Shown piece by piece: positions 42,157 through 51,351 of a DNA stretch of 64,000 bases (positions within the stretch are counted from its first letter, which is position 1; each line of letters begins with the position of its first letter). Position numbers and translations under genes: made by a program. The DNA is from Mojavia pulchra JT2-VF2 (GTDB lineage: Bacteria > Cyanobacteriota > Cyanobacteriia > Cyanobacteriales > Nostocaceae). Below the pieces are notes generated by a model. It saw only the letters and a list, made by a program, of their open reading frames with translations, ran no database searches and was not told the origin of the DNA. The stretch is from NCBI GenBank assembly GCA_019359325.1, contig JAHHHN010000007.1, positions 1-64,000 on the forward strand, written 5' to 3'.

Positions 42157-43044
42157 TCATAAAGATAATACTTCTTGTAGCTGTTGAGTTATACACATGG
42201 CAACGCCTTTTTCGTAGTAAGCTGCTTCGTTAATAAACACCGGGAATACAGTTGAGTCACCTTCATAGGCAATCTCTTGTCCATCAAAAGTTAAAAATAT
42301 TAGTTCCCCAGGATGCAGTGCTTCATAATCTCTAAATTGCAGCTGAGGATGAATCATTGCTTGAATTTCTCCAACTTCATTTCTGGGATAATCTATTGTC
42401 TGAATAGTTTGATAAATAGTAAATGTATCTTTTACTTGCGGTGGTGTTCCCTCGTTGTAGGCTTCCACATAGTCAAGAATTATGTGAACAAGTTCTTTAG
42501 TTTGCTGAAATAAAGTTGCATTCAATACTCCTTGAGCAACTGCACCGACTTCGATAGTGCAGCCAAATTCGCAAATCGAATCTAGATAAGGCCTATCAGA
42601 GGTTTTTGGCTCTGAATAAAGTACCTTAACGTTGGGATTTACACTAGAAAGATAAGCCGCTAACCGCAAGTTAAATGAATGTTTGCTTGGCAAAATAATT
42701 GTTAGCCTCATGTTGGAGGTTGTGCTGTGTAAATCAATAACAAAATCCGCCGCCAAGCTACCTCCAGTCCCGAAAGTTCGGTAAATTGCTTTGGCTCTTT
42801 GTGCTTCGTAACTTGAAAGCTTTGGATTTTCTAAATCTTGGCGTTGAAAACAGCGATTGAGGTCAGTATCTACATATCTTTTCCCAATTTCATATGCTTT
42901 GGGATTGGCGATCAAAGTGTAACTTTCAAAGCTTTCTCGCTGAATTAGCTTAGGCATTTCCTCAAATTTTTTAACCAGGTAAATACCTATAAGTTCGTTT
43001 CCGTGGGTTCCACCGACAATAACAACACGCTTAATTTGATTCAT
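42157..43044 (-). CDS. Aspartoacylase
   Basis: A 295-residue zinc hydrolase of the aspartoacylase/succinylglutamate-desuccinylase family. It has GGTHGNELIG (zinc His and Glu, residue about 13), NPKAYEIGKRYVDTDLNRCF (substrate Arg/Asn pair), FVIDLHSTTSNM (zinc His near 106) and EVGAVAQGVL with the catalytic Glu near 167. Aspartoacylase hydrolyses N-acetyl-aspartate to acetate and aspartate. The length matches the cyanobacterial enzymes. It converges with the M20 amidohydrolase; both act on N-acyl amino acids. AGGAGGAATTATTG provides the ribosome site. Confidence 0.92.
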   Translation of the reverse strand: MNQIKRVVIVGGTHGNELIGIYLVKKFEEMPKLIQRESFESYTLIANPKAYEIGKRYVDTDLNRCFQRQDLENPKLSSYEAQRAKAIYRTFGTGGSLAADFVIDLHSTTSNMRLTIILPSKHSFNLRLAAYLSSVNPNVKVLYSEPKTSDRPYLDSICEFGCTIEVGAVAQGVLNATLFQQTKELVHIILDYVEAYNEGTPPQVKDTFTIYQTIQTIDYPRNEVGEIQAMIHPQLQFRDYEALHPGELIFLTFDGQEIAYEGDSTVFPVFINEAAYYEKGVAMCITQQLQEVLSL

Positions 43045-43461
43045 AGTTACAATAATTCCTCCTCTTAGTTTGAAAAGCTAACCTGCTGAGAATAAATCGA
43101 TATTATTTATTACACTATAGGATTCCTATTTAATTTATGAAATACGCGTAGGGTAGGCAATGCCCACCAAAACCCGGATATGGTGGGCATTGCCCACCAT
43201 ACATTTTTTTGAAGATTTCTATAGGAAAAAATTATTATATTTACAACACAAATTTTTCTTAATTAGGAATTACAAGGAATAACGGGAGCGTGAAAGCCCA
43301 CTTCTTTTGGGCGTGGGATGAAACACGACTTGGCAGCTAATCGCACCATTAATCTACCTAGTTTTTTGATTGACGATAAGCAAAGACTCCCAACACCTAG
43401 ATGTTGGGAGCCTGCAATTTTAACTAACCTTTGCTAATCTCTAGAGAAGGCTAAAAGCGTT
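43045..43461. other. Spacer with repeats and an IS200/IS605-like end
   Basis: Holds a GGTAGGCAATGCCCACC/GGTGGGCATTGCCCACC repeat pair (43150-43200). Next is GGGAGCGTGAAAGCCCAC...GTGGGATGAAACACG (43284-43329), which resembles a right end of IS200/IS605 elements. Then comes a hairpin at 43385-43412. No coding sequence remains. Confidence 0.45.
43385..43412 (-). terminator. Hairpin after the hemerythrin gene
   Basis: GACTCCCAACA/TGTTGGGAGCC stem with a 6-nt loop, 50 bp past the stop of the hemerythrin gene; weak T content after it on the minus strand. Confidence 0.5.
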
Positions 43462-44514
43462 CTACGCATTTGCTTCGCTAACTACACCAAGTCTTTGTTG
43501 AATTCGGGTCTTAGCAGCTTTGAATTCGGTAGCCCATTGTTCAGTTTGCTCAGAACTCAAGTTGTTGCGAATAGCAGCAAACATTGTGCTTTCTTCTTGA
43601 CGAATATGATCGCCAACGGCATCCATCAACTGTCTGATTTTATCTTTGAATTGATCTGAAGAGGGGCTAATAGCCTGAATTTCCTCTAACATCCGCTTCA
43701 TTTCGGCTTGCTCGTCAAACAGTTCTTGTGTATCGCCCTCGCCGTAGAAAGCCCGTACTCTTGGGTAAACTACTTCTTCTTCAGCTTCAGAGTGAGCGGT
43801 TAGATCCTTGTAGATTTGACCAAAATACTCTTGGATCTTTTGTGGGTCGTCGCTTTGCAATAGTTCGGTGAACAGAGTATTTACCTTGTTGTGATCCAAC
43901 CGGATAACATCTTGGATGTTCAGATCTTGTTTGTCACTGCTTTGGGTAACAGCACTACCTACCACGCCGCTGAATGCTGCCATAGCATCTTGAACCCGTG
44001 CCCAGATACCTTGATCTGCATCTTGTCCAGTTAGCTCACGAACACCCAAAATCTCCAAAACGCCTTTAAGTTGCTCTTGGTGAGCGCGGTTCTCGAAGTT
44101 AACGGCGTTGAGAGGCCCGATCGCTAGCATTACGTCAGCGCCAACTTTTTGGGCAGCTTTGTGAACTAACAAACCGCTCATGGTTTGTTGATGCTTCAGC
44201 AATTCATGCTGAGATACTTTTTCGTACAGGCTTAGTTCGGAACCTTGAAACAATTGCCGAGCTGTTTCAATCATTTGTTGAACACTTTGTTTTGGTTCAG
44301 CTTGGATACCATACTGACCAATTGCTGTTTCAATAATGCCCAGATTTTTTTCGTCATCTTTGAGGAAATCGCGGAGGCGATCAGCAATTTCACTATCAAG
44401 ACCTTGACTCAAAAGCAGTTGTTCATTTTCGATAATCAACTGTTGGAGGGCCTTCATATTTGCCAATTTAACGGCAATTGCATTGCGTTTAGCATCATCT
44501 AAACTAGCTACCAT
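43462..44514 (-). CDS. Hemerythrin HHE-domain protein
   Basis: A 350-residue all-helical protein. The N-terminal half (about 1-165) is a ferritin-like helical bundle of the kind found in DUF892 or DUF2383-like proteins. A hemerythrin domain (about 205-345) has the di-iron His and Glu pattern DVIRLDHNKVNTLF, LTAHSEAEEEVVYPRV and VGDHIRQEESTMF. Hemerythrins bind O2 or NO, or protect against oxidants. GAGGAGAAC lies 8 bases before the ATG. Clustered on the other side are DUF2993 and DUF2231 genes. A long spacer (266 bp) holds the divergent promoters. Confidence 0.9.
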   Translation of the reverse strand: MVASLDDAKRNAIAVKLANMKALQQLIIENEQLLLSQGLDSEIADRLRDFLKDDEKNLGIIETAIGQYGIQAEPKQSVQQMIETARQLFQGSELSLYEKVSQHELLKHQQTMSGLLVHKAAQKVGADVMLAIGPLNAVNFENRAHQEQLKGVLEILGVRELTGQDADQGIWARVQDAMAAFSGVVGSAVTQSSDKQDLNIQDVIRLDHNKVNTLFTELLQSDDPQKIQEYFGQIYKDLTAHSEAEEEVVYPRVRAFYGEGDTQELFDEQAEMKRMLEEIQAISPSSDQFKDKIRQLMDAVGDHIRQEESTMFAAIRNNLSSEQTEQWATEFKAAKTRIQQRLGVVSEANA

Positions 44515-44780
44515 TTTATGTTCTCCTCAAAAAAGTGTTCGTATTTGTCACTAATCTCAAGTTTGCATATTGCTGAGTATTCTTCCCTCTTTCTTTTGAG
44601 TGATTGCTTTCGCAACTCAAGATAGAAACTTAAAAAAATGATTCATAAATTCTTACTTCTACATTTAGATAGACAAGTATTAAATATTTACTCCATCGCC
44701 AGATAGATAAATTTTTGATGTCGATTTTCTAGATTGACTCAAAGGTAGCCAAAGATAGTCAAAGCGGAGATTAAGTCATA

Positions 44781-45521
44781 ATGTCAGAAAGTCCTGGACT
44801 AGGAGAGCAAGCGCTGAATAAAGCAGCCGAAATAGGATTATCTAGCCAGTTGGATGCAGTAGAAAATTTAGATGTCGATATTAAAACTGATCCGCTCAAA
44901 CTGGTTCAAGGACAAGTGGATTCAGTAACGATTGAAGGCAAAGGTTTGGTGATGCAAAAAGACCTCCGAATGGAGGAAATGCAAATGCAGACAAATAGCG
45001 TCGCTATTAATCCCATGAGTGTTGCCTTTGGCAAAATTGAACTTACTAAACCTACTGTAGGAACTGCGCGGGTTGTTTTAACCGAAGCTGATATTAACCG
45101 CGCCTTTAACTCGGAATATGTCCGTTCCCAACTTCAAAATCAGAAAATACAGATCGACGGACAACCGATGTCAATTGCACCCCAAAATGTAGAATTCCGT
45201 TTACCTGGGGAGGAAAAAGTTGCAATCAATGCCAACATATTGTTAGTAGAAATTGGCGAAACTCGCCAAGTTGATTTTTCGGCAGTACCCCGTGTCAGCC
45301 CTGACGGAAAAACGGTTTCTTTGGAAAATGTCGAGTATGGTCAAGGTGAAGAAATATCGCCAGAACTCACAAAAGCTTTGATAGATCAAACGAGTGAACT
45401 TTTGAATCTGAGTAACTTTGACTTGGATGGAATGAGCTTGCAAGTTAAGAGTTTAGAGGTAGAAACAGGCAAACTCATCCTCCAATCGCAAGCTTATGTT
45501 GAGCAAATTCCTTCAGCTTAA
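44781..45521 (+). CDS. DUF2993 (LmeA-like) protein
   Basis: A 246-residue beta-rich protein of the cyanobacterial DUF2993 family, related to mycobacterial LmeA and to lipid-transfer-like folds. DAVENLDVDIKTDPLKLVQG near residue 30 and GKGLVMQKDLRMEEMQMQT are family landmarks; ALIDQTSELLNLSNFDLDGM is the C-terminal signature. No signal peptide is visible. A role in binding lipid or carotenoid-like molecules at membranes is possible. The DUF2231 gene follows after 17 bp, likely the same operon. Confidence 0.85.
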   Translation: MSESPGLGEQALNKAAEIGLSSQLDAVENLDVDIKTDPLKLVQGQVDSVTIEGKGLVMQKDLRMEEMQMQTNSVAINPMSVAFGKIELTKPTVGTARVVLTEADINRAFNSEYVRSQLQNQKIQIDGQPMSIAPQNVEFRLPGEEKVAINANILLVEIGETRQVDFSAVPRVSPDGKTVSLENVEYGQGEEISPELTKALIDQTSELLNLSNFDLDGMSLQVKSLEVETGKLILQSQAYVEQIPSA

Positions 45522-45538
45522 ATTTAGGGTAGTAAATA

Positions 45539-46081
45539 ATGGAAACTACAGAAACAACCTCGACACCTTTTCCTAATATTCCGCCAATTATTGAAAGTGA
45601 CGACAGAGAGTATCTTGATAGTGGTGTACCCAGCACAGTGGCGATCGCTGGACATCCCTTACACCCTTTGACTGTCATCTTCCCCATAGCCTTTTTAGCC
45701 GCCGCCTTAGGAAGCGACTTCGGCTACTGGTTAACCAATGATTTCTTCTGGGCCAGGGCTTCGTTATGGTTAATCGGACTCGGGTTGGCTGGAGGTGTCA
45801 TAGCTGCAATAACCGGGATGAGTGACTTTTTAAGAATTGAACGAGTCCGCAAGCGCACCGCAGGTTGGGCGCACATGATTCTTAACGTCTCTATCTTGGT
45901 TTTAACACTTGTCAATTTTCTGCTTCGTCTGGGTAACGCTGAATCACGCATCTTACCTTGGGGACTGTTAATCTCCCTGATTGTCGGTACACTGACTAGC
46001 ATTTCTGGATGGTTTGGTGCTGAACTCTCTTATCGCCACAAAATTGGTGTAGTGGGTGCTGGTAGCAAAAGATATCCCTAA
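45539..46081 (+). CDS. DUF2231 membrane protein
   Basis: A 180-residue protein with an acidic, disordered N-terminus (1-30) and four membrane helices. GHPLHPLTVIFPIAFLAAAL with its paired His is the DUF2231 hallmark; a further His lies in KRTAGWAHMILN. The family has been compared with haem-binding cytochrome b561-like folds; that is not proven. It lies 17 bp behind the DUF2993 gene. Function unknown. Confidence 0.88.
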   Translation: METTETTSTPFPNIPPIIESDDREYLDSGVPSTVAIAGHPLHPLTVIFPIAFLAAALGSDFGYWLTNDFFWARASLWLIGLGLAGGVIAAITGMSDFLRIERVRKRTAGWAHMILNVSILVLTLVNFLLRLGNAESRILPWGLLISLIVGTLTSISGWFGAELSYRHKIGVVGAGSKRYP

Positions 46082-46227
46082 ATCACAAAAGCCAGAGGGC
46101 AGAGGGCAGAAGGAATACTGCTATCTGCATCTGACTACGAAGTTGTGAGATTTTGCATAATGCAAAAGCAACTGAAAAAATATCGGTGCCAAGGCTAAAA
46201 TTTTCCTTAGTTTATAGCCTGGAAAAA

Positions 46228-46638
46228 ATGCTCCGCAACCGTAACCAAACAATCTATATCATTTTTTCTTTGCTCATCGTGATAGCGATGGGCTTTTTAT
46301 TTAAATACTACTCTGGGCCTGCTCACCAATGGTTTAATGACTATGGAGCAGCTGTATTTTACGAAATCTTTTGGTGTTTATTTGCATTTTTGTTTGCCAG
46401 GAGTCGGGCAGCAGTCAAGCAAATTCCTATTTGGGTTTTTATCATCACCTGTATACTCGAATTTTTGCAGCTTTGGCATCCACCATTATTGAAAGAGATT
46501 CGCGCTACATTGATAGGTAAATGGTTACTTGGTACTACCTTTGTTTGGTGGGATTTTCCACATTATCTGTTGGGTTGTGTTTTAGGTTGGCTATGGCTAC
46601 GAAAATTACAAGGAATAAGTAATGCAAAAAAAAGTTAA
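46228..46638 (+). CDS. DUF2809 membrane protein
   Basis: A 136-residue protein with four hydrophobic helices. [33 protein letters not shown] and [15 protein letters not shown] are DUF2809 (VanZ-like) hallmarks. The frame extends to a TTG at 46153, but that part is poorly conserved in look; I prefer the ATG at 46228 with GGA 5 bases upstream. Its end overlaps the DUF167 gene by 17 bp. Function unknown. Confidence 0.8.
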   Translation: MLRNRNQTIYIIFSLLIVIAMGFLFKYYSGPAHQWFNDYGAAVFYEIFWCLFAFLFARSRAAVKQIPIWVFIITCILEFLQLWHPPLLKEIRATLIGKWLLGTTFVWWDFPHYLLGCVLGWLWLRKLQGISNAKKS

Positions 46639-46849
46639 GGTTAAACCTAATTCAAAACAACAAAAAATTGAAGAACAAACCGATGGTAGTTTGAATATAC
46701 ATTTAAAATCTCCTCCAGTAGACGGTAAAGCAAATGAAGAGCTAATTAAACTACTAGCAGAAAAATTTGATGTACCCAAATCTCATATCCAAATTAAATC
46801 AGGTATGACCTCTCGACAAAAGCTAGTGGAAATTGATACAGATATCTAG
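46622..46849 (+). CDS. DUF167 (YggU-family) protein
   Basis: A 75-residue alpha/beta protein of the YggU/DUF167 family: [20 protein letters not shown], then [20 protein letters not shown] and the end [13 protein letters not shown]. The family is widespread and structurally known, but its role is unresolved. It starts inside the end of the DUF2809 gene, so translation is probably coupled. AAGGAATAAGT before the ATG provides a ribosome site. Confidence 0.9.
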   Translation: MQKKVKVKPNSKQQKIEEQTDGSLNIHLKSPPVDGKANEELIKLLAEKFDVPKSHIQIKSGMTSRQKLVEIDTDI

Positions 46850-46867
46850 TGTTAAATTAGTGAACAG

Positions 46868-46916
46868 TGGTCAGTTAACAGTTAACACCTTTAACTTGAT
46901 AACTGTTAACTGACCA
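46868..46916 (+). terminator. Long palindrome between convergent genes
   Basis: GGTCAGTTAACAGTTA pairs with TAACTGTTAACTGACC. It lies between the DUF167 and GST genes, which converge, and likely terminates both directions. Similar TCAGTGGTCAGT motifs recur at 49175-49245. Confidence 0.55.
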
Positions 46917-46936
46917 TTGTTGTTAAAATAATTTTG

Positions 46937-47548
46937 TTACTCTTGTTGAATGCTGATATATCCTGGCTGAGATTTGACTCGTTCAATCCAAGCTTGAATA
47001 GCAGGAAATTGTGTCATATCAAACCCGCCTTCATGGGCTACATGAGTGTAAGCAAACAAAGCAATATCAGCGATCGTATAACGTTCACCTACAAAAAAAG
47101 TGTGAAAGGTTAATTGGTTCTCCATCACCTTTAATGCTGCATAGCCCGGTTCCCGTCTTTGTTTGATAGCTTCCTGATTTTCCTCAGACTTACCTAAAAT
47201 AGAAATCAAAAATCTTGATGTTGCGATAAAAGGTTCATGGCTATATTGTTCAAAAAATAACCATTGCAAAACTTGGGCTCGCAAAAATCGGTCATAGGGT
47301 AGAAATTCTGTTCCTTCGCTTAGATATACCAATATGGCATTTGATTCTGCTAAGTATTTCCCTGGTTCAATTTCCAAAAGTGGAATTTTACCGTTAGGAT
47401 TTTTACTTAAAAATTCGGGTGTTCGAGTCTCGCCTTTGGTGATGTTTACTTCTATCCTTTCAAAGGGCATCCCAATTTGTGTTAATAGAAGACGTATCTT
47501 GTAGCCATTGCCTGAAGGTAAAAAATCGTACAGCCGCAGCGTTTCCAT
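46937..47548 (-). CDS. Glutathione S-transferase
   Basis: A 203-residue cytosolic GST. The thioredoxin-like N-terminus reads LRLYDFLPSGNGYKIRLLLT (Ser rather than Cys as the likely activating residue, about 10), with the cis-Pro region GKIPLLE and ESNAILVYLSEG. The helical C-terminal domain has YTIADIALFAYTHVAHEGGF. It resembles the beta/theta or YfcG-like bacterial GSTs that conjugate or reduce electrophiles. Converges with the DUF167 gene. Confidence 0.92.
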   Translation of the reverse strand: METLRLYDFLPSGNGYKIRLLLTQIGMPFERIEVNITKGETRTPEFLSKNPNGKIPLLEIEPGKYLAESNAILVYLSEGTEFLPYDRFLRAQVLQWLFFEQYSHEPFIATSRFLISILGKSEENQEAIKQRREPGYAALKVMENQLTFHTFFVGERYTIADIALFAYTHVAHEGGFDMTQFPAIQAWIERVKSQPGYISIQQE

Positions 47549-47750
47549 GCCAAAAAATATAATAAAGAATATGTGAGAAGGGAGGGTTCAAAATACAATA
47601 TCTTACCAAATGATTTTCCAAAAACCGGATATTTTTTGCTTTCTATTCAACATCTTAGAAAGAAATAGAATTATCTGAAGAAATAAAAAAAGTATTCTTT
47701 AATTCTCATATTTAAATGTTTAATTTTAATCCGTGGTCGGAGATAAAAGT

Positions 47751-48437
47751 ATGTGTGGAAGATTTACTTTAAATCAAGCAGCAGCAGTATTAGCGCAAGC
47801 TTTCGATGTAGAAGCGGTTCCGAACTTAGAGGCGCAATATAACATTGCACCTACGCACATGGTAGCAACTGCTTTACATAACCTCGAAAGCAATAAACGT
47901 GAATTTCAATATTTACGTTGGGGGTTAATCCCCTCATGGGCAAAAGACCCAACTATAGGGGCAAAACTGATCAATGCTAGGGCAGAAACCGTTGTTGAAA
48001 AGCCATCTTTCCGTTCAGCTTTTAAACACAGACGCTGTTTAGTGCTAGCTGATGGCTTTTATGAGTGGCAACGACAAGCAAGCAAGAAGCAGCCATTTTA
48101 TTTTCGTGTGCAAGATGGGCAACCCTTTGCCTTTGCAGGTTTGTGGGAAAAATGGCGATCGCCTTCAATAGAGGAAATAGTTTCTTGTACAATTTTGACA
48201 ACGGCAGCCAATAAATTACTGCAACCAATCCACGATCGCATGCCAGTAATTCTGTCTCCCGACGATTACAATTTGTGGTTAGACCCGGAAGTGCAAACTC
48301 CTGATGTATTACAGCAGCTATTGCGTCCTTATCCAGCCGAAGCGATGACTAGCTACCCGGTTAGCACTTTGGTAAACAAACCGCAGCATAATACCCCAGA
48401 GTGTATTATGCCGATGAGCGAGAAGAATGCCTCATAA
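47751..48437 (+). CDS. HMCES/YedK-type abasic-site protein
   Basis: A 228-residue SRAP-family protein. The start must be 47751 because the mature protein begins with the catalytic Cys2 (MCGRFTLNQ); a longer frame to 47733 would bury it. LINARAETVVEKPSF, DGFYEWQR (Glu) and the active-site His in IHDRMPVIL complete the site. The Cys2 forms a stable thiazolidine crosslink with abasic sites in single-stranded DNA and shields them at forks. No SOS neighbours. A hairpin follows near 48495-48532. Confidence 0.95.
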   Translation: MCGRFTLNQAAAVLAQAFDVEAVPNLEAQYNIAPTHMVATALHNLESNKREFQYLRWGLIPSWAKDPTIGAKLINARAETVVEKPSFRSAFKHRRCLVLADGFYEWQRQASKKQPFYFRVQDGQPFAFAGLWEKWRSPSIEEIVSCTILTTAANKLLQPIHDRMPVILSPDDYNLWLDPEVQTPDVLQQLLRPYPAEAMTSYPVSTLVNKPQHNTPECIMPMSEKNAS

Positions 48438-48494
48438 ATCAGTTAAATTAGCTATTGAGTATACCGATTGCAAAAATAATCAGTGAATAAAATT

Positions 48495-48532
48495 TGCGGT
48501 TACCCCTTTTGCTTTCCTTTGCTCAGAAGGGA
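48495..48532 (+). terminator. Hairpin after the SRAP gene
   Basis: ACCCCTTTTGCTTTCC can pair with GGGAAAATAGGGGT around the loop TTTGCTCAGAA. Likely a transcript end. Confidence 0.45.
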
Positions 48533-48646
48533 AAATAGGGGTGTTCCGTCTGTGCCCACAAGACCTAAAGAATATTAATCGCGTCCTCCTCCACAAGAGA
48601 TGGGGGCATTTTTGAGCCAATAGCTGCAATCTCAATAGAGGCGAAT

Positions 48647-49168
48647 ATGCCAAGAACACAGAAAAACGATAACTTTATTGACAAATCCTTTACAGTGATG
48701 GCAGATATCATTCTCAAGATACTGCCAACTAACAAAAAAGCTAAAGAAGCATTTGTTTATTACCGAGATGGCATGACGGCCCAGGCAGACGGCGAATATG
48801 CTGAAGCTTTAGAATGCTACGAAGAAGCCCTAACATTAGAGGAAGACCCCAACGATCGCAGCTATATCCTCTACAATATGGGGCTGATTTATGCCAGCAA
48901 CGGCGATCACAACAAAGCTTTAGAATTGTATCACCAAGCAATTGAGATTAACCCACGTCTACCTCAAGCCTTGAACAACATCGCCGTGATTTATCACTAC
49001 CAAGGCGAAAAAGCTAAAGAAGCTGGAGATAATGACGGGGGTGAAGCCCTGTTAGACCAAGCAGCAGACTACTGGGTGAGAGCTATTCGCATGGCTCCTA
49101 ATAACTATATCGAAGCTCAAAACTGGCTGAAAACCACCGGGCGATCGCAAACTGACGTATTCTTTTAG
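48647..49168 (+). CDS. ycf3: Photosystem I assembly protein Ycf3
   Basis: A 173-residue protein that matches Ycf3/PafI along its whole length: [20 protein letters not shown], then three TPR units (about 35-150) with [40 protein letters not shown] and [17 protein letters not shown], and the end QNWLKTTGR. It acts on the stromal/cytoplasmic side of the thylakoid as a chaperone in photosystem I assembly by bringing PsaA/PsaB and partners together. Followed by gatC 85 bp downstream. Confidence 0.97.
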   Translation: MPRTQKNDNFIDKSFTVMADIILKILPTNKKAKEAFVYYRDGMTAQADGEYAEALECYEEALTLEEDPNDRSYILYNMGLIYASNGDHNKALELYHQAIEINPRLPQALNNIAVIYHYQGEKAKEAGDNDGGEALLDQAADYWVRAIRMAPNNYIEAQNWLKTTGRSQTDVFF

Positions 49169-49253
49169 CTAATTAGTCAGTGGTCAGTCGTCAATTATGA
49201 GTAATAAATTGATTTCTGACCATTGACTATTGACCATTAACTACTGACAAACC

Positions 49254-49544
49254 ATGATTGATCGTGAGCAAGTTCACAAAGTGGCTCTCCTCGCTCGTTT
49301 AGAATTGACACCAGAAGAGGAAGAGCAATTCACTACCCAATTGGGAAGTATTTTAGATTATGTCCAACAGCTAAGTGAATTAGATGTCAGTGATGTGCCC
49401 CCAACAACACGGGCAATTGATGTCAGCAACGTCACACGAGAGGATGAGTTGCAACCCTATCCTGACCGAGAAGCCATCCTCAACGGTGCGCCTGAACAGG
49501 AAGGCGATTTTTTCAAAGTACCAAAAATTCTTAATGCTGAATAG
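49254..49544 (+). CDS. gatC: Asp/Glu-tRNA(Asn/Gln) amidotransferase subunit C
   Basis: A 96-residue Gat[36 protein letters not shown] and the belt region [18 protein letters not shown] before FFKVPKIL. It stabilises GatA-GatB in the enzyme that converts Glu-tRNA-Gln (and often Asp-tRNA-Asn) to the correct amide. gatA and gatB are not in this window, as is common in cyanobacteria. The 85-bp spacer before it contains TGACCATTGACTATTGACCA repeats. Confidence 0.96.
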   Translation: MIDREQVHKVALLARLELTPEEEEQFTTQLGSILDYVQQLSELDVSDVPPTTRAIDVSNVTREDELQPYPDREAILNGAPEQEGDFFKVPKILNAE

Positions 49545-49708
49545 TCAGAATAATTCGTAATTATTACCCCATGATTGTAGGGGTTTAGCAATGCTAAACC
49601 CTTATGATTACTCAAAATTAATCAATTCAAAAATTTCTTGATTTTTTATTTTGCATTTTGAATTCAAAAAAGGTCATTAGCCAATGGCTAACGAATCAGG
49701 AGGTAATT

Positions 49709-50677
49709 ATGGGTTTGGGAATCCTCAAAGATGGTCAGTGGATAGCTGAAAGAAATCAAGAAGACTTAGATGGGAAATTTATTCGTCCCTCAACAACTTT
49801 TCGCAATCAAATTACAGCGGATGGCTCAAGTGGATTTAAAGCTGAACCAGGACGATATCATCTTTATATTTCTTGGGCTTGTCCTTGGGCCTGTCGCACC
49901 GCAATTCTCCGCCAGTTAAAAGGTTTGACAGATACCATTGGCTTATCGGTAGTTGGCGCGGAAATTGATCAAAATAGCTGGGAATTTGTTGATGAACCAG
50001 GAGCGATTCCTGATACAGTCAACGGTACTCAATATCTCTGGCAAATTTATCTCAAGGCTGATCCTAATTACAGTGGGCGGGTGACAGTTCCAGTTTTATG
50101 GGATACCCAAAAACATACAATTGTTAATAATGAATCCCGCGAAATCATCCGAATGTTTGATACACAATTTGATGATTTCGCTAAAAAAAATGTCAACTTC
50201 TATCCTCAAGATTTGCAAAAAGTAGTTGACGAAACGATTGATGCAATTTATCAACCAATTAATAACGGTGTCTACCGTGCAGGATTTGCTACTACTCAGT
50301 CTGCTTATGATGAAGCGGTAACAGAATTATTTACTGCTCTCGATTACTGGGAAGAAGTATTAGGTAAGCAACGCTATCTGTGTGGAAATCAAATTACTGA
50401 AGCAGACTGGTGTATGTTTACTACCTTGTTTCGCTTTGATGCAGTTTATTATGTGCATTTCAAATGCAACATCCACCGAATTGTCGAGTATCCTAATCTG
50501 TGGAATTATCTTAAAGAACTCTACCAACTGCCGGGAGTCAAAGAAACTTGTAATCTAGACCACATCAAAAGGCATTATTACAAAAGCCATCCCAAGGTTA
50601 ACCCCACCCGCATTGTGCCAAAAGGCCCTGTAATTAATTTTGATGAACCACATAATCGCGCTCAACTAAAGGCTTGA
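49709..50677 (+). CDS. Glutathionyl-hydroquinone reductase (Xi-class GST)
   Basis: A 322-residue Xi-class GST (YqjG/ECM4 family). The N-terminal thioredoxin fold carries the catalytic Cys in SWACPWACRTAI (about residue 54), preceded by the long family-specific loop, and VPVLWDTQKHTIVNNESREI follows. The helical domain has TEADWCMFTTLFRFD. These enzymes reduce glutathionyl-hydroquinones and so recycle quinone adducts. The start at 49709 has a strong AGGAGGT 5 bases upstream; the frame extends to 49658 without support. Confidence 0.94.
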   Translation: MGLGILKDGQWIAERNQEDLDGKFIRPSTTFRNQITADGSSGFKAEPGRYHLYISWACPWACRTAILRQLKGLTDTIGLSVVGAEIDQNSWEFVDEPGAIPDTVNGTQYLWQIYLKADPNYSGRVTVPVLWDTQKHTIVNNESREIIRMFDTQFDDFAKKNVNFYPQDLQKVVDETIDAIYQPINNGVYRAGFATTQSAYDEAVTELFTALDYWEEVLGKQRYLCGNQITEADWCMFTTLFRFDAVYYVHFKCNIHRIVEYPNLWNYLKELYQLPGVKETCNLDHIKRHYYKSHPKVNPTRIVPKGPVINFDEPHNRAQLKA

Positions 50678-50708
50678 GCGCATGAATTTTGTCTAGCAAA
50701 TTAAGGAG

Positions 50709-51176
50709 ATGAGTCGATTGCAAATTCGTGAAGATGACCTGACAGGTAAAAAGATCGCTGACCTTCTGCGGGAACATCTCGAAAATATGCATGAGATTAC
50801 CCCGCCCCAAAGCGTTCATGCTCTTGATTTAGAGGCATTGCGCTCGCCAGATATTACTTTCTGGACGGCTTGGGAGGGCGATGAATTACTCGGATGTGGA
50901 GCATTGAAAGAACTAGATTCAAGAAGTGGTGAAGTCAAATCAATGCGTACCGCCAAGGCTCACCGTCGTAAGGGTATCGCCTCAAAGATGCTTGAACACA
51001 TAATCAAAGAAGCCGAACGGCGTGCTTACGATTGCCTGAATTTGGAAACAGGGGCAATTCCAGAGTTCGCCCCAGCACGAGCCTTATACACACGGTATGG
51101 GTTCGAGTACCGAGGCCCCTTCGCTGACTACATTAATGACCCGAACAGCGTATTTATGACGAAAAAGCTCGCTTGA
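50709..51176 (+). CDS. GNAT-family N-acetyltransferase
   Basis: A 155-residue acetyltransferase with the acetyl-CoA loop AHRRKGIASKMLEHIIKEA (about 85-103) and the C-terminal ARALYTRYGFEYRGPFADYI. It resembles small amino-acid or peptide acetyltransferases of the YjhQ/PA4866 kind. AAGGAG touches the annotated ATG directly, so initiation at the TTG nine bases further (50718) is equally credible. It lies 31 bp behind the hydroquinone reductase gene and may share its transcript. Confidence 0.9.
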   Translation: MSRLQIREDDLTGKKIADLLREHLENMHEITPPQSVHALDLEALRSPDITFWTAWEGDELLGCGALKELDSRSGEVKSMRTAKAHRRKGIASKMLEHIIKEAERRAYDCLNLETGAIPEFAPARALYTRYGFEYRGPFADYINDPNSVFMTKKLA

Positions 51177-51351
51177 TTCGCCCAAAGAAATTGGCATATT
51201 TCTTGGAAATCTTGCAATAACGCCCAAAAATCTCTTGTACAAAATTTTACTGTACATCCTCCAGTCTGGAGTGAATGAACAAATACTTTGCTGTAGATCC
51301 ACTCATAGGAGAGTAATCGCTTACAAAAATACAAATGTTAAAGCTAAAAAT

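Noticed and set aside
51250-51280. MerR/SoxR-type operator CTCCAG-TC-TGGAG
   Set aside because: The inverted half-sites are suggestive, but no merR-family gene or suitable promoter target is adjacent, and the spacing to -35/-10 elements is unclear.
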